Shown here piece after piece: positions 1-10,539 of a DNA stretch of 64,000 nt. Both the position numbers and the translations under genes were made by a program. Source of the stretch: Talinum fruticosum (lineage: Eukaryota; Streptophyta; Magnoliopsida; Caryophyllales; Talinaceae); the NCBI GenBank assembly GCA_021018815.1, contig JAITYX010000083.1:186001-250000 (forward strand), written 5' to 3'. The notes beneath the pieces are model-generated. The model worked only from the letters and a program-made list of their open reading frames with translations, was not told the origin of the DNA and did no database searches. Each line of letters starts with the position of its first letter. Position 1 is the first letter of the stretch.

Positions 1-1764
1 TGTGTCACATTTTTTAATGGTGGTTTAGATTGGTAAGTTTGGAAACTTCACTATGCCCCTGTTAAGGGATACCTCGATGGATTGGGAAGTTTCAAGAAGG
101 GGAGCACACATCTTAAATCCGAGCCTTATAGAAGGTTAGAACTGTTATGCATTGCGCATTCTTTTCATAAGAGAGAATCTGCCACTACAATTTAAACCCT
201 AGTAACCCTTCTAGAGGAAGAAGCTCGTGTCATTTGAGTTAAAAGCTCATTGTACATTCGCTGGAAAAGAGGATATTATAATGATTTTGGTTTCTTTCAT
301 TTTACATCCGCAACATTCTAGCTGCTTTGATTTCTCTGGGACATTCCACTGATGAGAATGGTCATCAATACCCAACTTTGTTTGATTGTAAAAGATAACA
401 AGAGAAAGAATTCTATCTTCAAGGATTATTTTTTGTGACCTTTTCTGGTGAGTATCGAATACATCATGTACAAGTAAATTAAGAGTTGTGCTAACAGGTA
501 TCTTGTATGGCATAAAACTCCCAATCAAGAAGATTTTACACTTGAAATATATGTAAACTATGTGTGATCTTCTTCTTTGTAGCTCTTCTTCTAGACCTCT
601 CAGTAACAAGGCCGCTTATCTTCATGTTGGATGTAAGTTGGTTTTGTTGGATGTCAATCCAGCTTCATAGTATAGTATCCTTCGCCGAGAGAGACTAGGT
701 TGGAATTTCACTCAAATTTTAATGAGACTACGAGGAAGAACTGGAAATTCGTTTTGTTTATTGCTTTAAAAATGCATCTCTTAATTTTTCTTCCCTGAGA
801 GAGATTATGTCCTTATGATATCGTATAAACACCACATACCTGTATTCCCTGACATGCTAACCAATTTTTCTGCTTATGTTTATGTTTTAGTAACATGATA
901 GTAGTTTACAAGCTATTTTTCACCCCTCACAGATCCATGTGGTTCTACAATGATATTGAATTGATATGTATTGTTTCTTAATTATGGGTGCCCTATTACT
1001 TGAACTGGGGGCGAGGGGGTCCGGTGAGCAGAGGCCTCTACATTATTATATTTTGGAATTCACCCATAGCTCATCTACTTGAATGTTGTCATAACCTATC
1101 GAAATGCTTGATATTCTAGATTAGAATGAAAAGTACAGGTGGATAGATGTCGTCTTGAAGATGAATAACTGGAGTCCTTTGTCAACTGTAGTTGTTTTAA
1201 GGACATTAATTGTATTGTGAACATCACTACATCTTTGAGCTACTCAACACCACCTTTGTTAACTCTGGGAATGATTATTTAGAGAATTACTTGATCTGTT
1301 GATCTTTGTTTTGATTTGATTCTAATCATGTCTGTTCCAAGTATTTATTTTTTTTTAAAGGGGGAGGGGTGTGTTTGCATATGGTGGTGTCACACACAAA
1401 AAGTTACACTAAGAACGTGGGAGCTTTTGGTAGATATTTTTGCTTATTATCACCAAACCATTTGACATAATTCAGGTCTTCAATATCCAAGAAGATTACA
1501 CATCATTACTGCAAATCAAACACTTAAAGGTGCTAAATGGCATAGTTCATATAACTCATTTATACAGGGAGACTCAAGTAATCATATAACCCCTTCACTG
1601 ACTGACAGAGTTACTTATTCATTGTAACTTCCCCTCCCCCACCCCCTGAAAAAAGGCAAAAAAAAGTAAAATACTAAATTAGAAAGGATCATCCCCTTAG
1701 ACCCCCAGAAAACCTAAAAAGGACATCTTTTCTTCCCCCTCTGACCTTAACAGTACCATGCTGA
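1..1764. other. No gene recognised (left edge to bZIP 3' end)
   Basis: Reading both strands, I see only short open frames without family signatures, including a 120-codon minus-strand frame at 247-609 that matches nothing I know. The last few hundred bases presumably hold the 3' UTR of the minus-strand bZIP gene. A polyadenylation site was not identified with confidence. Confidence 0.5.
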
Positions 1765-2280
1765 TTAATTTTGGAACATGGTAGCTGAGGCCATGATAGG
1801 CTGATTGAAACAGGTAGTAGAGTTCCATGGGTTCATCAAGAAGGTGTCACAGGCAAAAGGCTCTTGGATGATAGAGAAGAGCCCATTGGCCACATCTCCA
1901 TGATCATCACCCCCATCTCCATGATTGTTATTACTGGCAGTTAGCACATTGGTAATCTCATTGAGAGATTGTAACCTGTTGATGAGCTCTTCCATTTGTG
2001 CTCTGAGAACCGAGTTTTCTGCCTCGACCTTCATATAATGCTGGGTGGTGGCATTTATGTTGTTGATCAGCTGGTGTCTGGTTAACTTTAGTTGGGAAAC
2101 CTGAGCTGTCAACTCATCCAAATGCTTCTGCTTTCTCATCCTTGACCTTCTTGCCGATTCACGGTTTGATTCCATCCTCTTCCTCTTCCTCTCGTCCATG
2201 ATCTGCAACTGCATCTCCTCCTCCGAGCTTGAGTTCTGCTGCAGAGACGAACCAGAAGATGTGCCACCTGGTGAAGCCAT
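1765..2280 (-). CDS. bZIP11/bZIP44: S1-group bZIP transcription factor (bZIP11/bZIP44-like)
   Basis: This is an intronless 171-aa basic leucine zipper protein, the usual size for the plant S1 group (bZIP1, 2, 11, 44, 53). The basic region spans about residues 31-50 and has the invariant N39-x7-R47. The zipper has heptad positions L57, L64, L71, T78, V85, L92 and L99. The C-terminus, ending PIMASATMFQN, is of the kind seen in bZIP11/44/2. S1 factors act in the nucleus as dimers, often with group C bZIPs, on ACGT and related elements in sugar, amino-acid and low-energy responses. That role is family knowledge, not read from this sequence. The ATG at 2280 is supported by the conserved N-terminus and by the position of the leader uORFs. 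Translation is probably repressed by sucrose through the uORF at 2485-2610. Which S1 paralogue it is cannot be settled by eye. Confidence 0.96.
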   Translation of the reverse strand: MASPGGTSSGSSLQQNSSSEEEMQLQIMDERKRKRMESNRESARRSRMRKQKHLDELTAQVSQLKLTRHQLINNINATTQHYMKVEAENSVLRAQMEELINRLQSLNEITNVLTASNNNHGDGGDDHGDVANGLFSIIQEPFACDTFLMNPWNSTTCFNQPIMASATMFQN

Positions 2281-2484
2281 TGGAAGTTTTTGGGGAAAGA
2301 AAATTATTCTGATATTTAGCAGGACCTAGGTATCTAGCCAATACTCTTACTCAGTGGAAAGAAAGAAACAGGGGATGTTTATTTGACAATATAGGATTTT
2401 CTTCTTCCTTCCTTTTTTTGGAATTTTTGGTGTTTGTAGATTCTAGTAGCTAGTTCTAGTTTAGAGGATTGAGGAATGTGAGGA

Positions 2485-2610
2485 TTATGAGATGTAGTAA
2501 AACCAGTAGAGGAAGACAACTGAGAAGGATTGAACTAGATGGGTCCTGCGCCTATATGTGGAATTTATCATAAGCCCAGAAAGAAAGAGCTCACTGAGAA
2601 TTGGAGACAT
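2485..2610 (-). CDS. Sucrose-control peptide uORF (SC-uORF) of the bZIP leader
   Basis: A complete 41-codon ORF (ATG at 2610, TAA at 2485-2487) lies in the 5' leader, 204 nt upstream of the bZIP start. It begins MSPILSELFLSG, has the central RRRTHLVQSFSVV block and ends YWFYYIS. This is the conserved sucrose-control peptide of S1 bZIP mRNAs. In that family the nascent peptide stalls ribosomes at high sucrose and shuts off translation of the main ORF. I see no ATG between this uORF and the main start on this strand, so reinitiation or leaky scanning would have to feed the bZIP ORF. Confidence 0.96.
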   Translation of the reverse strand: MSPILSELFLSGLMINSTYRRRTHLVQSFSVVFLYWFYYIS

Positions 2611-2644
2611 GAATCTCAAACATCAAAACCCAGATATTCAGCAT
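2591..2644 (-). CDS. Short uORF overlapping the SC-uORF start
   Basis: A 17-codon ORF (ATG at 2644, a second in-frame ATG at 2623, TGA at 2591-2593) overlaps the first codons of the SC-uORF in another frame. Leaders of S1 bZIP mRNAs such as Arabidopsis bZIP11 also have a small uORF overlapping the SC-uORF, so the arrangement looks conserved. It should affect how often ribosomes reach the SC-uORF ATG. Its peptide sequence shows no recognisable constraint. Confidence 0.7.
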   Translation of the reverse strand: MLNIWVLMFEIHVSNSQ

Positions 2645-2877
2645 CAAGAAATTTGGCAAAGATGATGAACACCACCAGACTCTCCCTATTTTGATGCCCC
2701 AAAAAGGGATGCAGACTTGAGAACTACCCAGTTCAGAAGATTGAAATGATGAAAGACTTCAGACCAGAGAGAGAGAAAACCAGGACAGAATAACAGAATG
2801 ATGATGAAAATGAGAGATCAGAAACTGAGAAGGAAAGGAGAAGAGAGAAGAGGGAGTTAGTTTGTGTTTGGTTGGGG

Positions 2878-2886
2878 ATTTTATAG
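2878..2886 (-). promoter_or_regulatory. TATA box of the bZIP gene
   Basis: On the minus strand this reads CTATAAAAT, a good plant TATA element. Transcription would start about 30 nt downstream, near 2850. That gives a leader of roughly 570 nt containing both uORFs, as expected for S1 bZIP genes. The transcribed region just downstream is rich in GA/CT tracts. Confidence 0.65.
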
Positions 2887-2889
2887 ACC

Positions 2890-5800
2890 CTGGAAAGATG
2901 GTTAGAAAGGTAAATGATGAAATTAAGAATTGAAAAGGAGAAGTGATATCAGAATGGAAATAGAGTAGTGGGTTAAACAGACAGATCAGATCAGAGAGTG
3001 AATTTCTTTGTGAAGTGGAATTGGAAACTTTGTCTTTGGAATCTCCACTGTTGAAAAAAAAAAGGGTATACTTAGTACTGGAAGAAGACAGATGATGGGG
3101 ACATGTGAGGTTGCTCAAGGGCACTTCTAGACCGTCCAAATTTTCCCCAGCTGGGATTTGGCAACATAGACCAGAGAATTTAACACCCTTTTGGCGGAGA
3201 GAGATCAGATGTAAATCAATCTGGTAAGAAAGAATATGTATTTCCTTGCTGCCTGTGTCTGCAGCTTAATTCTTTTTCTGTTTTCTGCAGAGCTCCTCTC
3301 TTTGGAACTTCCGGACTACGTCGTTTTCAGCGAAGAGTTAGGTCTGTACCTGGTTTTAACTGCAGTAACAGAACCATTCTAGTTTTCATATGCAGAAAGT
3401 TATAAACTTTCTGGTTCGTGCGACTTGATACTGTCTTATGAAAGTTTATTATGAGAAGTCAATATCAGATCAGCCCGTATCTTGCTTGTTACGTGTCGTG
3501 TCAATTATCTGATAATAACTTATTGTGACAAAGGCTTGTACAAAAATTTGTATAATATTTGGTTTGCTTTTGGAATAATCTAGGACTAGTAAGTATATTT
3601 AGGTTTGACAATAAAGTTGGTTCTTGTAAGCCATCGATTAGGTTCCAGAGCATCGTTTTATAGCATCCTCCATTTTTATTTCTTGATAATGTTTAGTGTA
3701 TGTTTTGTCATGTTATTCCATACTAAAATTCCCAGAAATATGTATTTAAGCTATGGTTTTGGTATTATTCCTTGAGCTTAAGTGTTGACCTCTGATTTTA
3801 TATTGCGAGTATCATCAACTGGTGTTTAATGGTGGAGAATACAGAGGAAGTTGGTTCTCAGCATCAAACTGAAGTTGGAGCTTTTTCGTAGATTCCTTCA
3901 TGTGTTATTTGGTCAGAGAAAATTTGTCCCAATGGAGATTTTATCAGTTCAACTAATTGGCATTTATTCTGTTTAAATTTATTAAATTTGATTGTGGTTT
4001 TGCTGTGCTAGGGTATTGATTGATGTGAGTGGCCCCTTGTTTATCTTTGATGCTTTTGATTATTTAGGGTTACATCTAGCTTTTAAAATAATTAAGCTTT
4101 GGTTTTTTGTCTAATTTTCTTGCTTTAGTGGTAATCAGGCCACAAACAAGTGTCTAGATCATGAATTATGATATGATTAATCAATCTCGAAAGAGATCAG
4201 AAAATCAAATGTTGCAGACAACTGGATGTAAGCCTTTACCTAACAGCTTCTGACTGTGACTTTCACACTTGGCAGATTGTGGCTCATGAAATTAAATAGT
4301 TAAGGAAACAACTTAAAAAAGTTAAGGGGTAAAAAGCATAACTAGAACAATAACAATAATATAATAATTATATTAACAACGACTAATGATGGATTCATAA
4401 ACTTTATATACCGGTCGCAAACTTTAAAGTTTTCTAAAATTTTATAATGTCAATTAATTTTTATAGATACTGATATTAAAATTTTAAACAATTTTATACA
4501 AAAATATGAAAAAAAAATTGAAGTAATTAAGGCACAGGAAGCAACTTGTTCATGGATCCAAGGTTAATCTAGCAACAACGTAGTAGTAATCGATTATAAC
4601 AGTTCATAATTAGTTGTTAAGAAAAATTGAAGTAGTAATTGTGTTTCTTTACATTCAAGACATAAGCGGAATATTTAATAATGATGATATATTATCGGTT
4701 TTTTATGTAAAAAGATGTTTAAAACTCAATATAAATAAAATCAAAAATCTGAATATTCGGTAAAAACTGTATATCAATTTAGCTAAGTTCACATCAACAC
4801 GTGTTGATTATCACTTTGATTGAATCTAATAGAACTTCACCTGACTGTTTTTTGATTACTTATAAAAGGCAAAGGATGGATGCTTTCTACCGGTTAGAAG
4901 AAGACCTACGTGATGAAAACTCAAGACTTGTTTGAAATATAAAACGATGAATGATTGCCATGGACACAAGTTGCCATCACAGGACAAGGGGGCTGGGAAA
5001 AGGGTACAGAGGCCGGTAGTGGCTCACAAATATCACAGGTCCTTTTGCTTTGATATGGGGAAGCCACAGCTAGCCACTAACCCTACATGTTTTATCAATC
5101 TTATAGCCCTCTTTTCTTGCATCAACCTCTCCCTTGTATTTTCTTATGTTATCCATGTTATTTAGTATTCTCTCGATTTATATGTTTTCTTCTCGAATAA
5201 ATTACTCATGTACTTATTTTTTGTGTTGGATGAATCCAATATACTGATATTAGAGGGAAGGATAAAATGAGTTCTTAGCTTATACGGTAATTGTTTTCTA
5301 ATGCATCTTCGAAGGGATTGGAGTTCGATAATCCTTTCCACTGGCAATTCAACAATAAAAATCATGTAAATAGTGTTATAACTTATAACTGAGAAAATTT
5401 TATTCTAAAGATGTTTATAGGTTTATATAAACTAACTAATGGGGATGAAGATGTTTATTTGAACTCATACATGAAGGTTTGGGTTAGAGAGGGGATGATG
5501 GGGGTTTGGAGGTGTTTTACTCAATTTAATCTAATTTTAAAAAATTAAGATGGGAGGAAAGGGGAATACTTTTCCCTCCAAATAGAAAGTTGGGGGAAAA
5601 GTTTTGATAGATTCACCCTACTTTTTCGAACTTTTGTTTTATGAATCTTAATAAAGTTCAAACATTCTTTATTAACTGCATTTCTCTTTCCTTCCATAAA
5701 TCCAAATACCATATTAAACTATCAGCACTTCGTTAGGTATATAATTTATATAAAAGTACTTAAACTTATTTAAGAGGTTCCGATGTACTAAATACAAGTG

Positions 5801-5930
5801 AAAAAAGATTTTGAAATTCAGACGTACCATTAGAAAACCCATCTCCAAAATACTCAAACAAGAAAATTAAAGGGAAATGAATATTTATTTATTAATGCTC
5901 TCTCCCTCAGATTCAAATAGGCTATCAATA
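2890..5930. other. Intergenic, AT-rich, no gene recognised
   Basis: The first few hundred bases are the upstream region of the bZIP gene. The rest is AT-rich with no supported coding region. An isolated 77-codon frame at 4932-5165 has no family signature. Around 5250-5345 there is a possible tRNA-like stretch (A-box-like TTAGCTTATACGG, B-box-like GAGTTCGATAATCC), which could be a SINE remnant. No poly(A) tail or target duplication was seen there. Confidence 0.4.
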
Positions 5931-6330
5931 GCTTTCAAAAAGCCCAATATGTCAAACCCTCAATGTTCGGAAGGGAGGGTAAGAAATTGCAGGGTATAGA
6001 AAAAAGCCTTCAGAGAGAAGGAAAAACCTAACCATGTGGAAGCCATTAAAAGTTGAATTTCCCTCAGCAACCAAACACACCTTTTCACTTCTTTTGCATT
6101 TTTCACTCCTTCATATTGGAAAACCCCAAAAAAAACACTCAAGCCAAGTGAAAATCGTAAAAAATTCTCATAGAAATGATCGTAAAAACCCAGGGAGTGC
6201 AAATTTCGTGCAGGAAAAAAAAAACAAAAAGAAGCCGGTGAGTTTGGTCTGGCCACGCACCGAGGCGAGGGGTTTTAATTGGTTTGGCGGTTGATGCTTT
6301 ACTATTGCCTGCCCTTTTATTTATAGCCAA
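5930..6330 (-). promoter_or_regulatory. Promoter and leader-like segment, possibly a gene-start remnant
   Basis: On the minus strand a TATA-like GGCTATAAATAAAAGG (about 6315-6328) is followed by sequence resembling a plant 5' UTR. It includes a T-rich tract and a GTGTGTTTGGTTGCTGAGGG stretch of the kind often seen in first leader introns. No convincing coding exon follows. It may be the promoter end of a truncated gene or of a non-coding transcript. Confidence is low. Confidence 0.3.
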
Positions 6331-6844
6331 GAAAAATACGACTACTTCTATTTTTAAAATCCTTCTTTTGTCAATTTTATAATTATTATTATATGATTAA
6401 TGATTATGCTATTCTTTTGGACGGAATATAATTTATTCTTTAATTGTTTAGTTTAGTTTATTAGAAAATTAAAAATTTGAAAGATTTTTTTAATAGGAGA
6501 TATTTTATTAATGACAAGTTGTACGAAATTTACTCACATAATTTGTTGACAACAATAATAAATTTAAATTATCAAAAGAAATCTCTATTTCGATAAAATC
6601 AATTATAAACATACTTTTGTTTGACTTTATACTTATAGTATCGATCCGTCCATAAATCGTATTCTAAGAATTTGTGTAAATGACGGTTTAAGTTTCTTTG
6701 TAATTTATCGATTTAAAAAAAAAGAAAATTATGAATGTACGTTAAAAGGAATTGAAAGAGACCGGAAATGAAAAGAAATTGAATATTTTAAAAAGATAGT
6801 TTTTTAAATGAATCTAATTAAGAGTGTAATATCTTTCGGGCTCT

Positions 6845-6940
6845 TCTAACAAATATACTTATAAAAATTCAAACTTGTAATCTGCTACTTGTCGGGGTAA
6901 GACCGCTATACCGCCTCAACTAACACTTGCCAGTATACTT
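6845..6940 (-). repeat. tRNA-like (SINE-like) fragment
   Basis: The minus strand reads TTAGTTGAGGCGGTATAGCG followed about 30 nt later by ACAAGTTTGAATTTT. These resemble the A and B boxes of the tRNA-derived head of a plant SINE. I could not define a poly(A) tail or target duplication, so it may be a truncated copy. Confidence 0.3.
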
Positions 6941-9190
6941 TAAAAATGATTAAACAGAAGATATATGGTATATGATAGTACTAATTACTCTAAATAATGG
7001 CATTAAAGAACAAAAAAGGAAGAGCTTGATAAGGTACTTGTGTTATAGGTCTAATTGCATGTTACAACTTATATTTTTATGTGCAACTTTGTGTTAAAGC
7101 ATTATATGCATGTGGGATGTGGCACAGTCATTTATTCCCCTTTCTGTGCCTGGTTATATTTACCTAACTTAGCCCATCGGATTCTTTATATTTATAGCAT
7201 CTCAAGTTAAGTTAGGTGCTTGTGACTTGTGAGTTTAACATCACGCTTTATTACAACTTTTGTTAGGAAATATTGTCATTCTGTATATGCTTTTATGGCT
7301 ATACCTTCAATTGTTGTCTAAAATTTTTAGCTTGCGTAGTCATCAAAAATTATATAATCTTGAATGTGTCATTGGTGAAAAGTCCCGAGAGGGTCGGATC
7401 TACCTAAAAAGAGGTGAATAGGGTATTTTAAAATTTTGATGCGTCTAAGCGATTGAAAGCCGAGAGATCATATATATGAAAAACAAACAAACAGAAAAGT
7501 AAATGGAACAATGTAAGTTTGTTTGTTGACAATCTTGACCCATATCTAAATATCCGGGTTAATGACTGCCTAAAGTTTCCTCCCTTAGGATTATCTTCTA
7601 CTTTTCTTATTACTCGACCGTCAAATAAGTTTTTCACTTAACTTTCGATCGACCTTTTGAGTACACTTACTCTCAAGGCCCACCGCTCACACTTCTCTCA
7701 AATGTTACAACTCACAAAGCGAGTCTTCCTCTAGACTCTTTGATACAACTCGACAAAGTATCCGACTTTGCTACAAGAATAATCCGATTAAGCACAATTA
7801 CAAGAGATTAAGATAAGATATGAAGTGGATTCTCTTGCTTGATTGATCAATGGTCTTGGCTTGTGTTTTTATAACTTTCCCTTCAATTGGTAGACCATTG
7901 AAGTTACCATTGGAAATAAGATCTTCTTTATCCGACTTGGTAACTTGATCTTTGGAAGATCCGATTGCTGGTCAGAATCTTAATTCTTTTAAGTTTGACT
8001 TGTCTCTTGATTTGCTCATGTATCTTTGAACGTTTACCCTGTCTTAGCAACATTCAATCATTACTTAATTTACGTGGTTGCATTTTTCTTATACTTGCAG
8101 CGAGTAATGGCATGATTTGACTGGCATCCTTTCCAAAAATAAGAATAATAAAATATGCGGAAAGAGTGAGATTTAATGCAATAAAATCATACCATATATG
8201 CTGCAATAAATCTGAGATTTTAGGGATTATATTCAGAGAGAATATTTCCTTAATTCAATAATATAATATAATGTCAAATAAGGAAATGATATCCAAGAAT
8301 AAAATCTAATGCATGAAGAATATAAAGGATAAGTATGGAATACATCTAACTACTGAATATATGTCTCCTTGAGTACAAAACTTATTAAAACTCAACGGGT
8401 TCAAATAAACCAATAAATGAACGTGTCCGATCGATCAAATTTATCATCGACTAACAATTAGACCATTTTAGGTACCAATTTATGATTTTCGTTTCTTATT
8501 TAGTATAATTACTAAAATAAAGCGACGGTTTTAATGTAGTCTTCAAATATAACATGTAATTGATCTTTTGATATAAGATAATCTTAAATATAGTTACTTC
8601 ATATCTTAATACATAATTATATTCTTAAATGATGCAATCAAAAATTAAGTTGAAAGAAAATGGTCAGTAAAATGAGGTTTATATCCTAAGTTTGGGATTA
8701 TAGTTCTAAACAATTAGGGGGAACTGGAGGAAATTTCAAAAGCCAAAAAGAACTTAAAAAACAGGGACAGGGAGGCATATTATAGTCTTAGCTCCCAATA
8801 AAATGAGTGCCTAAATTATTTATCATCTTATGTAAAAGATACGCTACGACAAATTCCTTAAAAAGTGATTTTTTAATAACTTTAAGATAATTATTCATTC
8901 CATTTAGAGCGACTTTTATTTCAGAAAATTATTAATTCTTTAATTTTCAACTTTATTAAAAATGCCCTTAAGTGAATTATTCATTATCCGAAATTACAAT
9001 AAACTATTAATTAAGATAGAATATTATCCTAGATCTTCTGAAATGGGTGAATGGTTGAAACTAAGGATCGTAGAAGGGAGATGTGGAGAATTCACATCTC
9101 GACTGTTACCAAGCACGACATCATGAGAAACTCTAATTCGATCACCTCGAAGGTAGGGGTGAGTGGAGTGAGATTACAACCCACATGGGA
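6941..9190. other. Intergenic, no gene recognised
   Basis: AT-rich DNA without a supported gene on either strand. The minus frame at 7428-7637 has no recognisable domain. Confidence 0.4.
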
Positions 9191-9198
9191 AGGGCAAT

Positions 9199-9596
9199 AA
9201 TGAGACCGAGCCGACTCACCTGAACACTCGAGGCTCGGCTCAATCGAAGTTCAGTTTGGTTCAAGTCAAATCGAGCTCGAGAGTTGGCTTGACTGGGTTT
9301 GGCTCGACTCACTTTAGGCAAAGTAGTTCATTTTTTCAAAAAGTACGAAATTACCATTATAATCACAAAAATATCATTTAAATCATTATTTTTAAATTTA
9401 TTACAAAAATATATAATTTGACTTCAATTTTATAACCTTTAATTTATAAACTTTTAAGCGCACAAAAAAAAAAAAATCAAACCGAGTCGAGCCCGAGCCT
9501 AAATTTTAAAGGTCCAACAAACTTCTACTTGAGCCCGAGTTAAAATAAAATATGTCCCAGTCGAGTCGAGCCTCTTGGCTCTTTTACGCCCTACAT
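9199..9596. mobile_element. hAT-like non-autonomous element
   Basis: A 398-bp segment rich in GAGCTCGAG/CTCGGCTC motifs is flanked by the 8-bp direct repeat AGGGCAAT (9191-9198 and 9597-9604), the duplication length expected of hAT elements. Read on the minus strand, the right side starts TAGGGCGTAAAAGAGCC a few bases inside the repeat, a form common at the ends of plant hAT-like repeats. The terminal inverted repeats are poor and no coding capacity remains. Confidence 0.4.
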
Positions 9597-10257
9597 AGGG
9601 CAATGTTTCCCGTCCCCGATTCCCCATTAAATTACATATTTGTCCTTCATTTTTCAGTAACTAACACACATACATAAGGTCCATAAGGTCCAATGTGTAA
9701 TTAACAATTGACCAAAAAAAATATATATACATTACTTCTAATTGCTTCAGGGGCAGGACCCACAATGCATATACTTTAACTTCTACTTCCTAATTTAGAC
9801 CTTAGCTATTCCCCGTCTCTTTTTTTTTTGGGCATCTGAACCACCCACGCCCGGACGTTTCAAGGGATACCACTGTAGTCGCATCCTTTCCCTCGTTCGT
9901 CATCAAAGTCCTTGACTGTAGATCTAAAGAGCATTCTTAATCTGTGTCGATATACTCCCTGTTTGGGTTTTTATATACTGAGCGCTGTTGAAGTTGAAGA
10001 CCTCAACCATCCTTCCTTCTCACATCTTATACTCTTGCCTCCTCATTCCTCTGTGTGCCTAATTGCACCTAAGGCTCCCTATGTCGATATCTTTAGATAA
10101 GATCGTTATTAGGTTAGACTTTATGTTGGACACTTGAGCTAGATTCGGGCTATTATTGTCTATTATATTTATTTTTGTAATGCACCAACTAGGTTAATAA
10201 GTTTCCATAGAAACACAAGTAATATAAATAAGAATTTTAAATTGAGGTCAATTTAGA

Positions 10258-10445
10258 TTATAACTAGGGGTGAGCAAAATAATAGGGTATTCGATCCCGA
10301 ATTTAGAACGACTTTGGACTCGTCGGGGCCAAACTTTGCATCGGTTGAATCGGGACGAAATTGATTCCTATAGTTAGGACCGGTTGTAACCAGTTCCACT
10401 TCCAGGTCCCGAGATTTGGAGCCGGACTTCGTCCTGTTAGTCAAT
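10258..10445. repeat. Possible hAT-like repeat fragment
   Basis: It begins CTAGGGGTGAGCAAAA, a terminus often seen on short plant hAT-like repeats. It continues into moderately GC-rich sequence with paired GGGAC/GTCCC segments and no coding potential of its own. The far end and target duplication were not resolved. Confidence 0.3.
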
Positions 10446-10472
10446 CAAAACTTCTTTTATGTATGAAAGTCA

Positions 10473-10530
<58 letters not shown>
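10473..10530. repeat. (TG)n-(TA)n microsatellite
   Basis: A short GT run passes into a perfect AT dinucleotide run of about 45 bases. Confidence 0.95.
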
Positions 10531-10534
<4 letters not shown>

Positions 10535-10539
10535 CATTG

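Noticed and set aside
247..609. 120-codon minus-strand frame at the left edge
   Set aside because: It shows no recognisable motif, its composition is not gene-like, and no neighbouring exons fit.
4932..5165. Small plus-strand ORF of 77 codons
   Set aside because: It shows no family signature and has no promoter or neighbouring exons. A chance frame is likelier.
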